64,000 nucleotides of DNA from Paludibacteraceae bacterium. GTDB lineage: Bacteria; Bacteroidota; Bacteroidia; Bacteroidales; Paludibacteraceae. Every line of letters starts with the position of its first letter. Within the stretch, counting starts at the first letter, position 1. Under the pieces are notes generated by a model that ran no database searches, had not been told where the DNA came from, and was given only the letters and a program-made list of their open reading frames with translations. Position numbers and translations under genes: made by a program. The stretch lies in contig JAILLP010000020.1 in the NCBI GenBank assembly GCA_024693065.1, positions 62,001 through 126,000 of the forward strand, read 5' to 3'. Positions 35,568-45,168 of this stretch are shown here, in pieces.

Positions 35568-36347
35568 ATGAAGAAGAAAATATTCCTCTTGCTGCTCATG
35601 ACAGGGCAGTTCATGGCAGGTTCGGCGAAGGATGTAATCGTCATGAAGAACACTACGCCCATTGAAGCAAAAGTACTAGAAGTGACACCCACAGAGGTCA
35701 AGTATAAAAAAATCAGCAATTTGGAAGGACCCACATTCGTCATTTACAGATCAGAAATCAACACCATCGTTTACGAGAATGGAGAAGTAGAATCCTTCGT
35801 ACAGGAGTCAGCAACGAATACCGACAAGACTAATACCCCTCAACAAGCTGAAGTCTCAGAGAGTAACACAAACAAGGAACTTCAGCTCTACCCGACGCTC
35901 GATCGTGTAAAAGGGCAATACGTATTGGGGAATGTGACAATGAACAAAAAGGAATACGGGAATTTCTTATACGACAATTGTCCTGTAGCATACGATAAAT
36001 GGCATAGCGGAACAAAGAGAGTGAGATGCGGATGGATATTTGCCATAACAGGTTTGACATGCGAGGTGATGTCAACCATATCGTTTATCTCCTATGCGGA
36101 TTCCGAGCATTACTACTCAAAAGGAGGCTATTACACGTACGACGACGGAGCATTGGCTATGGGCATCGCGACCTTGGTGCCAGCGATTCTGCTTGAGACA
36201 ACCGCTATTCCTCTATTAGCCACAGGCTACAGTTCAAGACGCAAGTCCATCGGTCTGTACAACGAACAATGTGCGCCGAAGAACTCAGCGTTCGATCTTC
36301 GGCTGAATCTGAAGGGGAACGGGTTGGGTCTGTCATTGAACTTCTAA
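35568..36347 (+). CDS. exported protein of unknown function, tandem paralogue 1
   Basis: A 259-residue protein with signal peptide (IFLLLLMTGQFMAGSA) and a short N-terminal beta domain (KDVIVMKNTTPIEAKVLEVTPTEVKYKKISNLEGPTFVIYRSEINTIVYENGE) of the kind seen in many Bacteroidetes exported proteins. Further on, two hydrophobic stretches (about residues 150-172 and 197-219) suggest a membrane insertion. The next gene is a close relative, and the promoter region before each (TACTTTTG at 35522 and 36410) is also repeated, so the whole unit was duplicated. Function unknown. Confidence 0.75.
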   Translation: MKKKIFLLLLMTGQFMAGSAKDVIVMKNTTPIEAKVLEVTPTEVKYKKISNLEGPTFVIYRSEINTIVYENGEVESFVQESATNTDKTNTPQQAEVSESNTNKELQLYPTLDRVKGQYVLGNVTMNKKEYGNFLYDNCPVAYDKWHSGTKRVRCGWIFAITGLTCEVMSTISFISYADSEHYYSKGGYYTYDDGALAMGIATLVPAILLETTAIPLLATGYSSRRKSIGLYNEQCAPKNSAFDLRLNLKGNGLGLSLNF

Positions 36348-36456
36348 TAGAAACGCAACCCAAAGAATTATAGATTTTCAGGAGATTGCGATGTCCTAAT
36401 TTATATTTTGTACTTTTGAGGAAAATATAAAAAAGCAACAAGCATATAGATCGATC

Positions 36457-37341
36457 ATGAAGAAAAAAGCACTCCTCTTGCTGCTCATGGCAGGGCAGTT
36501 CATGGCAGGTTCGGCGAAGGATGTTAAGGATATAATCGTTTTGAATAACACGAGCTCCATCGAGGCGAAGATCCTTGAGGTAACACCGACAGAAGTCAAG
36601 TACAAGAAACTGAACTACTTGGATGGCCCCACCTTCGTCATCCACAAATCAGACATACGTACCATCACCTATGGGAATGGAGATGTTGAATCCTTCGTAC
36701 AAAAGGAAGAAAAGAACGTCGTCGTGGATAGTACCAGTAACAGCGCAAGCGCAAGCATCAGCACAAGCGCAAACGTCAGCACAAGCGCCAATGACAGCGC
36801 CAGCGCAACCGCAGCCATTAGCGCAAGCACATTATCCCCTATCGATAGTGAGAAGAGCAATTCTGTCAAGGAAGAGCCGTCATACCCGATGCTTGACCGC
36901 ATAAAAGGGAAATACGTGTTGGGAGACCTGACCATGGACAAGAAGGAGTACGGGGAATTCCTGTATACCAATTGTCCTAGCGCCTACAAGAAGTGGCAAT
37001 CCGGCTCGAAACGGGTGAAAAGCGGATGGACATTGCTCATAACTGGGTTAACCTGCCATACGATATCCACCATTTCGCACTTCTCCTATACGAAATCCGA
37101 GCGTTACCATGCAAGAGGCGGTTACTACACCTACAACGACGGAGCACGGGCCCTATCCATCGCGACCATGGTGCCGGCAACCCTGCTTGAGGCGACCGCC
37201 GTCCCACTATTAGTTACAGGCTACGTTTCAAGACGCAAGTCCATCGGTCTCTACAACGAACAATGTGCGCCGAAGAACTCAGCGTTCGATCTCCAGTTGA
37301 ATGTGAAGGGGAACGGGTTGGGACTAACATTGAACTTCTAA
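36457..37341 (+). CDS. exported protein of unknown function, tandem paralogue 2 with Ser/Ala linker
   Basis: A 294-residue relative of the gene before it. The signal peptide, the N-terminal beta domain, and the C-terminal half (KGKYVLGDLTMDKKEYGEFLY and SRRKSIGLYNEQCAPKNSAFDL) are nearly the same in both. The main difference is an added linker of about 40 residues made almost only of Ser, Ala, Thr and Asn (residues 90-130), coded by AGCGCAAGC/AGCACAAGC-like repeats that can slip. A TACTTTTG box at 36410-36417 gives it its own promoter. Function unknown. Confidence 0.75.
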   Translation: MKKKALLLLLMAGQFMAGSAKDVKDIIVLNNTSSIEAKILEVTPTEVKYKKLNYLDGPTFVIHKSDIRTITYGNGDVESFVQKEEKNVVVDSTSNSASASISTSANVSTSANDSASATAAISASTLSPIDSEKSNSVKEEPSYPMLDRIKGKYVLGDLTMDKKEYGEFLYTNCPSAYKKWQSGSKRVKSGWTLLITGLTCHTISTISHFSYTKSERYHARGGYYTYNDGARALSIATMVPATLLEATAVPLLVTGYVSRRKSIGLYNEQCAPKNSAFDLQLNVKGNGLGLTLNF

Positions 37342-37464
37342 CTGAGGTCTTGTGGGATGCCCATCATCCCACAAGACACTTTTGTCAACATCTTATCTAG
37401 GCATCTACCGATTTCGCTGAAATTTAAATATCGACACCTGAGAGATATTCATCACAGCAGTTTT

Positions 37465-38163
37465 TCACCAAAAAAACACCCCACCCCCATCATAGAGATA
37501 ATCGTCGGAGAGTGAGACGGGTTCCAGACCGGCAGCCTCCACAAAACGGAGAAGTGCAGGGCCATCCCTGTGCCTCAACGGATTGCCTAAAAAGAATAGT
37601 CTATCGTCCCAACGTCCGCACGTTCCGCCTAAGAAGCCGTAGCGATGCACAGGGATCCGAATCTCCTCGGGGGAGAAGAGGAAGGAAGAGAAGCCCTCCC
37701 GTAACAACACCTGATGGATGCCCCCATCGGAAGTGATGAAAGCCTGGTCGGAAAGGGGGAACATCGAGCAACGAGTATAGGACTGCGGAAGTTCAACGAA
37801 GCGCTTTCCATGGTTCAAGGCGAGCAAGGCCTCGTCCGTATAGCCTTTCCGGTGAAAGAGGCAGGTGTCAGTCGACACACAATTGTACAGGCTGGAATCC
37901 CGCAGCGACTCCCCCACAGGAGAAACGCCCCAACGGAAGGACACAGCCAAGGAAGCGAGTTTCTCCGCCAACGCCTGGGGCGCATTCGGTGCCAGAAGCG
38001 TGACGGTGGAATCTTTGTAGAGAAATACATCAGGGTGGCAGGAGACCGATTCATAAGTGACGCCTTGCGTACGGAAGAGAAAGAGCTCCTCCGCATACTC
38101 GCCCAAGCGGGACAAGAGGTGTGCGTCACACCGCGCGTCAACGACAGCCAACCTGCACTTCAT
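37465..38163 (-). CDS. DUF6873-like protein
   Basis: I take the internal ATG at 38163 (KCRLAVVDARCD), which overlaps the upstream radical SAM gene by 26 bases; an earlier ATG at 38181 would add six residues. The 232-residue product has no signal peptide and ends with DDYLYDGGGVFFW, the C-terminal pattern I associate with the DUF6873 (GME fold) family. HPDVFLYKDSTVTLLAPNAP and FLGGTCGRWDDRLFFLGN are conserved-looking stretches. The overlap implies a joint message with the radical SAM gene. Function unknown. Confidence 0.7.
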   Translation of the reverse strand: MKCRLAVVDARCDAHLLSRLGEYAEELFLFRTQGVTYESVSCHPDVFLYKDSTVTLLAPNAPQALAEKLASLAVSFRWGVSPVGESLRDSSLYNCVSTDTCLFHRKGYTDEALLALNHGKRFVELPQSYTRCSMFPLSDQAFITSDGGIHQVLLREGFSSFLFSPEEIRIPVHRYGFLGGTCGRWDDRLFFLGNPLRHRDGPALLRFVEAAGLEPVSLSDDYLYDGGGVFFW

Positions 38164-39139
38164 ACTTTCCCAGATGATCATCCGTGAGCAACTTCACACG
38201 CAAATCCTTCTGTTCGAAGAAGCGTTTGTTTTTCCCGGCATATCCCCACACGAAATTCACTTGCGAGGGATGCACCTTTAGTATCATATCCTGATGATTA
38301 TAACCATTCAGTTTTTCGGCTAATATCTCCGCCCATATCTCCGTCATCATCAGCTCCTTGAACGACCGATGGTAAGGCCCCGCCAGCAGGGAACGTTCGG
38401 GGGTCAGTTCCTCGGAAGCGTGGAGCCCCACACGCAAGACATTCACGCCAGCCGTCTCGAAGCGCAGGTAGAAATCCTTCGCCCAGGAGAGTGCGGTCGG
38501 CAGATCCAACGGCACATAGTGGCCCGACTCGTAGCGCTTGGCCAGCTGAGTGCCCTTGATGACCAGTGTCGGGTAGATGCGGGTATTGTCCGCCCCGAGC
38601 GAGATGATATCCTCCACCGTCTGGCGGGAACGTTCGTAGGTGTCGTGCGGCAAGCCGATCATCATCTGCAGACCCAGATGGAACCCATTCTCCAAGATCC
38701 TTTCGGAAGCCCTGCGGATCGCGTCCGCCTTATGTCCTCTGCCGGAAGCCAAGAGGACATCGTCGTTGGTAGACTGCGCACCCAGTTCGATGGTGGTCAC
38801 GCCATAGCGCTTCAGCAGATCTAGCACAGCGTCATTGATATAGTCCGGACGAGTGGAGAGGCGAATGCCGCAGATTCTGCCCTCCCGCAGATAGCGGTGC
38901 GCCTCGGCGAGGTAGCGTTCCTGCAGGTCAAGAGGAATGCCCGTGAAGGAGCCTCCGAAGAAAGCCACCTCCACCTCCCGTCCGTCGTTCATCGTCGAAA
39001 GGTATGTATCAATGATTGCGGGGATCTCCTCCGGCGTCGGAACACTCATCTGTCCGCTGATCTTCGCCTGGTTGCAGAAGACGCACTGGTGCGGGCAGGC
39101 CAATTCAGGGATGAATATGGGGATGTTCGAGTGTTTCAT
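38138..39139 (-). CDS. radical SAM protein (Elp3-like)
   Basis: A 333-residue radical SAM protein with the cluster motif CPHQCVFC (Cys 15, 19, 22), then a GGSFTGIP stretch, STRPDYI and ELGAQSTNDDVL. The layout matches the Elp3/MiaB-like Elp3 domain family, without an acetyltransferase domain. It binds a 4Fe-4S cluster and SAM. In Bacteroidetes such proteins are usually next to small conserved genes. The DUF6873-like gene overlaps its 3' end, so they may work on the same pathway. The substrate is unknown. Confidence 0.85.
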   Translation of the reverse strand: MKHSNIPIFIPELACPHQCVFCNQAKISGQMSVPTPEEIPAIIDTYLSTMNDGREVEVAFFGGSFTGIPLDLQERYLAEAHRYLREGRICGIRLSTRPDYINDAVLDLLKRYGVTTIELGAQSTNDDVLLASGRGHKADAIRRASERILENGFHLGLQMMIGLPHDTYERSRQTVEDIISLGADNTRIYPTLVIKGTQLAKRYESGHYVPLDLPTALSWAKDFYLRFETAGVNVLRVGLHASEELTPERSLLAGPYHRSFKELMMTEIWAEILAEKLNGYNHQDMILKVHPSQVNFVWGYAGKNKRFFEQKDLRVKLLTDDHLGKYEVQVGCR

Positions 39140-39159
39140 GCCGAGAAGGGAGGAAACCC

Positions 39160-40596
39160 CTATTTCTTTTTCTTAGACTTACTCTTCCCCGTGTCCAATT
39201 TCACGATATCGCTCAGTTTGATCTCCGTGTAGACCCCGTCGATGAGGGCATAGAGGAATCCGTTGCGGATGGAGGCCTCCGTGATGCTCTTCGTCTCAGC
39301 GATGAAGTCGCCCGTCTGGTTGGACACGAAGACGGAGGATCCATTTTTCGTGTAGAGGGAGAATTGGTCCGTGACGAGCACCTTCGCCCAAATGTTATTC
39401 ATATCGTAACGGTTGACGGTGGAGAAGCTGGTCTTATTCACGGCGCACAGCTCATCGTCCCGCAACACGAAGATGCATGCGGTGTCGTTAATCGGTTTGA
39501 ATGCGCCGAACTCGCCCTCATAGAGTGCGGAAGCGTCCAAGAAAACGTTCAGATTATGTTTTCCTCCGCTAGCGGACTTCACGATGATATCCTGCTCCAC
39601 CCAGCAACTATCCTTGTAGATCCGTGCGAAACGGTCTTTCGTCAAGGCATAGATCCTGTCCCCTTGCTCCAGCGTGGCGACGAATTCCATGCCACGGGCC
39701 TCACCGTTATGGACGATGTGGCCATCCTCCTTGGCGACCACGACGAAGTACGGTTCCACCGTGCCCCAACTGCTATGGACACCTTTGTTCATGTAGAAAA
39801 GTGTGGTATCATCATGAGCGAAGAGCAACGCGTCACCGTTCGTATTGGTGGAGAGTTGAGACTTCCACACGAGCTTACCGTTCGCCTTTTCAATCTTGTA
39901 GACAAAATTCGCGGAGGCGTAATAGATGAAATCGCCCTCCTTCACGTATTGCGACATATAGTCGGTTCCGTCCACTCCCTGTCCCTTGATGAAGGAAGCC
40001 ATCAGGTTGCTTGCGGTGCCGAAGACGCTCTCCATACCCGAGACCGCCGTATTCTGCTTAGAAGCGTTCTTGATGCGTTGTTTCTTATCCACCTCATACT
40101 CCCAGCCCTGGCCGTCCGACAAGCCAATATGTCTCAAGGTAGTAGTCACCGCGAGCAAGGAAGCGTCACCCTCCATGACGTATTCGCTGAAACGCACACC
40201 GTCCCGCAATGGGCGGCTCCAAAGGAGGTTACCCTTCCAGCGGTCTAGGCAGACGATATCCGAGCCGAAAGTAATGATTTTATCGCCGAAGAAATGGACA
40301 GGGTCCCCCTTCCTGACGTCATAGCTCCACAAGATGGAATCCTGGGAGAAGGAGTAGTCCATTAATCCGTTGCGGGTCCGCATCAGCAGCGTGCCGGAGG
40401 CGGCGTCATAGCGTGAGAACACTATCTTTTCAGAACCCAAGGAATACTGTTTGCCCTTCAGCGGGGCGTCATTTTGGCTAAACGTGCCCACCTTTCCCGT
40501 CTTCACACTCATCCATAGGACATCACCGTAATTGTCCGCCAAGCAAAGCGAACAGGCAAAGGCAAAAGCCGTCAATGTTGTCAATAATCTTCTCAT
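39160..40596 (-). CDS. exported PQQ-type beta-propeller-like protein
   Basis: Start taken at the ATG at 40596 (MRRLLTTLTAFAFACSLCLA, a signal peptide), giving 478 residues. The protein has repeated blades with WSYDVRKG, CLDRWKGNLLWSRPL and YKIEKANGKLVWKSQL, the tryptophan-containing pattern of PQQ/WD-like propellers, but no enzyme motif. It ends in a Lys/Ser tail. It lies 20 bases upstream of the radical SAM gene and may be cotranscribed. Location is probably periplasmic; the role is unknown. Confidence 0.72.
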   Translation of the reverse strand: MRRLLTTLTAFAFACSLCLADNYGDVLWMSVKTGKVGTFSQNDAPLKGKQYSLGSEKIVFSRYDAASGTLLMRTRNGLMDYSFSQDSILWSYDVRKGDPVHFFGDKIITFGSDIVCLDRWKGNLLWSRPLRDGVRFSEYVMEGDASLLAVTTTLRHIGLSDGQGWEYEVDKKQRIKNASKQNTAVSGMESVFGTASNLMASFIKGQGVDGTDYMSQYVKEGDFIYYASANFVYKIEKANGKLVWKSQLSTNTNGDALLFAHDDTTLFYMNKGVHSSWGTVEPYFVVVAKEDGHIVHNGEARGMEFVATLEQGDRIYALTKDRFARIYKDSCWVEQDIIVKSASGGKHNLNVFLDASALYEGEFGAFKPINDTACIFVLRDDELCAVNKTSFSTVNRYDMNNIWAKVLVTDQFSLYTKNGSSVFVSNQTGDFIAETKSITEASIRNGFLYALIDGVYTEIKLSDIVKLDTGKSKSKKKK

Positions 40597-40691
40597 TACA
40601 ATCAAAATTTACATCATATCTGTAAATATACGAAAAAAAACAAAAGAGCAAATATAGATGCGTGTTTTTTAGAGGTTGAGCATACAAACAC

Positions 40692-40719
40692 GTGGGGGCG
40701 AAAAATTATTCGCCCCTAC
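40692..40719. repeat. dispersed palindrome GTGGGGGCGAA...TTCGCCCCTAC, copy 1
   Basis: Arms of 11 bases around AAATTA (one mismatch). A nearly identical copy is at 42066-42093; in both the arm is preceded by CAC. Confidence 0.85.
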
Positions 40720-40820
40720 ATGTTTTCGTTCTCATGAGACATACAAATTCTTTGGAATTCCCCCTTCCAGAGAATTTACAAACAATTATAAACAACTAAA
40801 TAGCAATCTTTTATGTTGCT

Positions 40821-40855
40821 TTTTGCAAATTAAAAGTCCGACTTTCAATTTGCAA
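40821..40855. repeat. long hairpin TTTTGCAAATTAAAAGT
   Basis: A 17-bp stem with one mismatch and a CCG loop. A second hairpin (CGTACC / GGGTACG) follows at about 40861-40878. They lie between a minus-strand lipoprotein gene and the propeller gene, and either could end a transcript. Confidence 0.75.
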
Positions 40856-40946
40856 AAACCGTACCACGACGGGTACGGCTTTCGTACAGACACGATATAA
40901 ATGATTCCTACGCAATGACGTTCAAATCCAACCGCATCCACCCATT

Positions 40947-41585
40947 CTATTGATTTTCAGCAAAATAGTCGGATTCAACGATCATTCTATATTTGCACGC
41001 CAACCTATATTCTTTCAATTCTTCAGATTCAGACAAGTATTCAGACGAGTAGTTATATTTACGGCTATCATCAATCTTTATGTCAAAATTTCCTTCGACA
41101 GCATAAAGATAATTGCCATTGAAGGACCTCCCAACCTTTTCCACATTTGTAATGGTATGTTTTTGATTTTCACACGGACGGAAGCTCCAACTTCCCCATA
41201 GCTCCAATTCAAATTGCAGGTCAGTATACGTTTTCCAATCTTCGTCGCCAATTACATCAAATGTACCCTTCGAGAGTTTTAGCGGCAGGGAAGCTGTTTG
41301 GGCTTCATAAGAAAAAGCAATGAAACCATCCTGTTTTTCCAAATATATATCCATCCAACCTAAACCATCTACCCAAGCATCTTGAAGTTGAGCCTGTTTC
41401 CCTTCGTCAAGCACATTTCCGTTCATGTCCTTTAAAGACCATTCCACCCAGCCCATGTCTATCACATTTGTTCCACTGGCAGTTTCCTTATCATCCTCAT
41501 CATCCTTTTCGCAGGAAGAGAACATAACCAAACCACACCAAAACGCGAACCAAACCAATGGCTGCAAAAAAACACTCTTTCTCAT
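40947..41585 (-). CDS. lipoprotein of unknown function
   Basis: Start taken at the ATG at 41585 (MRKSVFLQPLVWFAFW), giving 212 residues. The lipobox is VMFSSC, and the acidic EKDDEDDKE after the cysteine is the surface-export signal seen in Bacteroidetes lipoproteins, so it probably faces outside. The rest (VEWSLKDMNGNVLDEGKQAQLQDAWVDG and LELWGSWSFRPCENQKHTI) has no motif I know. The gene stands alone. Confidence 0.75.
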   Translation of the reverse strand: MRKSVFLQPLVWFAFWCGLVMFSSCEKDDEDDKETASGTNVIDMGWVEWSLKDMNGNVLDEGKQAQLQDAWVDGLGWMDIYLEKQDGFIAFSYEAQTASLPLKLSKGTFDVIGDEDWKTYTDLQFELELWGSWSFRPCENQKHTITNVEKVGRSFNGNYLYAVEGNFDIKIDDSRKYNYSSEYLSESEELKEYRLACKYRMIVESDYFAENQ

Positions 41586-41702
41586 AAAAAACACCCTATT
41601 TCCGTGTCGGGCACAACGTTAAAAAGATTTCCCCTACTCTTTAACGGATTTTCAGGATACTCCGTCGAGCCCAACATTCCATATTCCAATAAGTAAGCGC
41701 AC

Positions 41703-41880
41703 AAAAAAAGCGTAAACCGTTCGTTGATCGCTTATTAAAACTCATGGGTCTGGACTCCCAATACACTAATAAGCACGAAACGGCTCACGCCCTAAGACGT
41801 GAACCTCCCGCGATCTTATCCCCGTGTATTTTTTAGAATTGTCCAGATTCTTGAGTTTGAGAATAAGAGCGTTTAGCCCG
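41703..41880 (-). ncRNA. structured RNA candidate, copy 2
   Basis: The reverse complement lines up with the element at 14744-14924 from its 5' GCTCTTATTCTCAA to its 3' AACGAACGGTTTACGC plus seven T's. The closing stem has other bases but still pairs: AAACTCA with TGAGTTT, TCTGGAC with GTCCAGA, ATACAC with GTGTAT. The inner hairpin is kept through G-T pairs (GGTTCACGTC / GGCGTGAGCC), and the alternative 3' pairing too. No gene starts right after it on the minus strand; the lipoprotein gene lies about 120 bases further on. Confidence 0.75.
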
Positions 41881-42065
41881 ATATGTTAAATCAATTTCTT
41901 ATCTTATTCCTATCTTGCCTATACTATTTGTTTAAGTTAACAAATCAATTGAGCGGAACAGATTTGGGAATAGCCCAAAAATGTTTCATCATTGTCGCGA
42001 ATATATATAAAAAAATCATACAATTAGCATTGGAGGAATTTAGGAGAATAGACCTATAACAACAC

Positions 42066-42093
42066 GTAGGGGCGAAAAATTATTCGCCCCTAC
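42066..42093. repeat. dispersed palindrome GTAGGGGCGAA...TTCGCCCCTAC, copy 2
   Basis: Perfect 11-bp arms around AAATTA; relative of 40692-40719. Besides this and the structured RNA, the 41586-42130 gap has no gene. Confidence 0.88.
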
Positions 42094-42130
42094 AATTATT
42101 CCAACAATCTATCGCCCCAAGGGCGACGTA

Positions 42131-44236
42131 TCATTTACCCTTCACGACATATTTCTTTCCGTTCAATAAATAGACGCCACGAGGCAATTCGTCGGCAATT
42201 TTGGAGGCATCCACGTTCTTGCGCAAGACACGTCCGTTGAGGTCCACCACCGTCACCTTCCCTTGTAGCCCCGAAGGAGAAACGCCTTGCGAAGGCGAGA
42301 GAGGAGCCATGCCAGTCAATTCAGACGAAGACATCTTGCTCAGAAGATGAGCGCCGATCTTGTCGCCGATCACCCTATAGCCCGCCTCGTTCGGATGAGT
42401 TCCATCCGCAGTGTAGAGGCTAGTCCAATTCGAAGCGGTGAAGCCCATCTCATGGTAAGCGTCGATAGCATCCGCCCCACATCGTTGTGCGACACTAATC
42501 ATCGTCTCCGCCACCTCATACAGATAGAGTTCGCTCCTCGGGTTGCGGTAATAGTCGCTGAAAGTGGTCGTATCACTGTACTCCAACTGACGTACAATCG
42601 GAGGGATGATTAGGATATGGAGCTTCGGATTGAGCTCATACAACGTCGAGATGATGTTTTTCAGCGCCACCGTATAATTTTGTAATGGGTTAGTATCTTC
42701 CCATTTGCCCAATTTTCTTGCCGCATTGTTCCAGTCGTTCGTACCTGCATCGATGCATACGATGTCATAGTCTGTAGCCTTCGTGGTCTTGATGATCTCC
42801 TGCACATGGTCCCATCTTTTGCCATATTTGCTTTGGTGAGCCCAAGAAATACTGCTATCCACTAAAGCGTAATCGCCCGTCTTCCAAGCGTTCACCAAGC
42901 TATAGACACCGATTCCATTCACGCCCGTTCCAGGCTTCAATGATGTAGGGGTCAGATGGGTTCCGCCCACAGCCGCATTCGTGACGATACAGCCATACTG
43001 TTCCTGCATATAATAGGCCCAAGACCTATACTCTCCATTCACCTGGTTTCCAACGCCTTCCGCCTTAGAGTCACCGAAGACGATTACCCGTTTTCCTTCG
43101 AGTGTCGGTTTCGACACAACCGTGCCACCATCGACAGCCCCATCAGGGATAGAATCACCCCCGCCCTCCAGAATAGGTTCCGTCTCATCTGGCCACACAG
43201 GCAGTTCAGTAGCATTCATAGAGACAAGGAGATCCGAGTAGTCCGCCCAATCCGGTGCGCTCTTATACGCCTCGAATTTCGTGGCAGGCACATAAATCTC
43301 TTTGAGAGCAGAAGCTTGCGCAAAGACCTCCCGTCCAAGGCTACAGATATCCACAGAGAGATCCGGGTTGTATTCGCCCCCCTCATATCCACTGTAATCC
43401 AATATATTAACCGTCTCCAACGCACTACATTTCAAGAAACAGCTATCACCGATTGGCGACAAATCATATTGGTGAGTATAACGAAGAGTCAGATTTTTAA
43501 TGGAATAGCAGCCCATGAAAGCATGATGGTCGATCGTCAACGGATTGGTCAGATTCACCTCCTTCAGTTTCTTACAGCCATAGAAGGAATATACACCCAC
43601 TGAACATTTCTCGCCAAACAACACGTCCGTAAGGAGGAAACACTTATAGAAAGCCTTGTCGCCGATGCGACGAACCGACCGAAGGTCCAGCTTTCCCGCA
43701 AGATTCTGGCAATTCGAGAAAGCCATGTCGCCGACCTCCCCAGAGAAGAGGAAAGAGCCCAAAGAAGTGAGTGACTGACAATCGTAGAAGGTATTCTTCG
43801 GAACAGACAGTCCCTCGCCACGTTTCTCAAAATCAACAGTTTCAAGGCTGGAACAAGCATAAAACACACCTTCACCAAGTGAGGAAAGGGAAGATGGAAG
43901 ATGGGCCGACCGCAACTGGGAGCAATGTCCGAAGACATAATCACCCAAAGAGACGAGACCTTCCGGCAGGTTAATGACCTTTATGGAGTCATTGCGATAA
44001 AAGGCTTTTTCGCCTATACCGACCACCGTATACTTCACGTTTCCGTACTCGATTGTGCCAGGGATATCCACAACAGAATCCTTCACACTCTTCGCATCGG
44101 TTATGACAAGCGTCCGATCCTCCTCCGACACATCAAACTTCACTCCACCATAAACGACGGACGCAGCAAGCGTCACCTGTGACGATAACGCCACCAATAT
44201 AGTAGACAAAACATTCCTGAAACAGCTCATTGACAT
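42131..44236 (-). CDS. secreted BspA-type LRR and SGNH hydrolase protein with T9SS-like tail
   Basis: A 701-residue protein. After a signal peptide it has BspA-type LRR_5 repeats (about residues 60-340; IGEKAFYRNDSIKVINLPEGLVSLGDYVFGHC and so on), a linker, and an SGNH hydrolase domain from about residue 380: block I FGDSKAEGVG (catalytic Ser), DAGTNDW and DGTHPNEAGY (Asp/His). The C terminus (VTVVDLNGRVLRK, GVYLLNGKKYVVKGK) resembles a type A sorting tail. It is probably an exported deacetylase or esterase acting on glycans, held by the repeats. The natural substrate is unknown. Confidence 0.85.
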   Translation of the reverse strand: MSMSCFRNVLSTILVALSSQVTLAASVVYGGVKFDVSEEDRTLVITDAKSVKDSVVDIPGTIEYGNVKYTVVGIGEKAFYRNDSIKVINLPEGLVSLGDYVFGHCSQLRSAHLPSSLSSLGEGVFYACSSLETVDFEKRGEGLSVPKNTFYDCQSLTSLGSFLFSGEVGDMAFSNCQNLAGKLDLRSVRRIGDKAFYKCFLLTDVLFGEKCSVGVYSFYGCKKLKEVNLTNPLTIDHHAFMGCYSIKNLTLRYTHQYDLSPIGDSCFLKCSALETVNILDYSGYEGGEYNPDLSVDICSLGREVFAQASALKEIYVPATKFEAYKSAPDWADYSDLLVSMNATELPVWPDETEPILEGGGDSIPDGAVDGGTVVSKPTLEGKRVIVFGDSKAEGVGNQVNGEYRSWAYYMQEQYGCIVTNAAVGGTHLTPTSLKPGTGVNGIGVYSLVNAWKTGDYALVDSSISWAHQSKYGKRWDHVQEIIKTTKATDYDIVCIDAGTNDWNNAARKLGKWEDTNPLQNYTVALKNIISTLYELNPKLHILIIPPIVRQLEYSDTTTFSDYYRNPRSELYLYEVAETMISVAQRCGADAIDAYHEMGFTASNWTSLYTADGTHPNEAGYRVIGDKIGAHLLSKMSSSELTGMAPLSPSQGVSPSGLQGKVTVVDLNGRVLRKNVDASKIADELPRGVYLLNGKKYVVKGK

Positions 44237-44442
44237 TACACTTTAGGTTAAACATAATAGTAGGCACTGAATTTTCTCGACTTACAAATAATCGATGCAA
44301 AAACCATGCGAATATAGTAAAAATTGAAATAGGAAGGACAATCATCATCCCATTTTTCGGCGAAAGGACAGGGAAGAACGCACATTCTGCCGTCGTTCCA
44401 CGTGTCAAACGACACAAGATCGCCTGCATCTACAAAAACGTG

Positions 44443-45105
44443 CTAAAACTTGACGCCCAGACATCCGGTGATATTGAATCCATCGACTCTAAAACAATCC
44501 GCATCCCAATCCACCCTCCAGAATGGATCATTATTGGTTTTTACCCTAAAACCATAATAGCCTATGCTCGGGCCTGCCACGACGTACTTACCTATGCAAA
44601 ACAAATACTTCATATCGATCAGATAGCCAAAGGCGCCCGTCACAAATCGATCCTCTACCCATTCACCCGTACGGGAAGTTTGCGTGACATACTTGTCGGA
44701 ATAACGGGTATATCCCGCAGACGCATACAGTCCCAACAAACCAGGGCCAAAATATTCATGGCAGCCAAGAGCTGGCCCGATATACTTCATATCCACATCT
44801 TCAGTTGTACTATACACAAGGTCATCATCCGAGGCAGAAAAACCCTTTTTCCAAACGACAAAACCCACACAAGCGTTCTGAGTAATACAGCCCAAAGCAG
44901 CGGCTTGAACAGAGTACCCATTCCTAAGCTGTCGCTGGAAACTGCTGAAATATTGGCTCCACGTGCTATTCAAATCTCCGAAGGAATGGGAATAGCCTCC
45001 CTCCACAAACAAAAGCGCATGAATGTCCCCACTTGCATCCTTTGCCGAAATACCACCCGTCAAACAAGACAGCAATACCAACATCATTAACAATGACTTC
45101 CTCAT
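44443..45105 (-). CDS. outer-membrane beta-barrel-like protein
   Basis: Start taken at the ATG at 45105 (MRKSLLMMLVLLSCLTGGISA), a signal peptide; 220 residues. The mature part alternates aromatic and polar residues, and the protein ends in GVKF, a C-terminal phenylalanine typical of outer-membrane barrels. A TATCTTTG on the minus strand at 45127-45120 is its -7 box. It diverges from the esterase gene at 45201. Confidence 0.65.
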   Translation of the reverse strand: MRKSLLMMLVLLSCLTGGISAKDASGDIHALLFVEGGYSHSFGDLNSTWSQYFSSFQRQLRNGYSVQAAALGCITQNACVGFVVWKKGFSASDDDLVYSTTEDVDMKYIGPALGCHEYFGPGLLGLYASAGYTRYSDKYVTQTSRTGEWVEDRFVTGAFGYLIDMKYLFCIGKYVVAGPSIGYYGFRVKTNNDPFWRVDWDADCFRVDGFNITGCLGVKF

Positions 45106-45119
45106 ATCCTTTTTTTTCG

Positions 45120-45127
45120 CAAAGATA
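45120..45127 (-). promoter_or_regulatory. -7 box of barrel-like gene
   Basis: TATCTTTG on the minus strand, 15 bases before the start codon; it gives a very short leader. Confidence 0.6.
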
Positions 45128-45168
45128 AACAACAAAAGAAGAAGAATGGCAACATGACTAAATAATAT

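Noticed and set aside
40921-40950. tRNA-like T-loop (TTCAAATCC) and CCA
   Set aside because: No acceptor stem or anticodon arm can be drawn around it.
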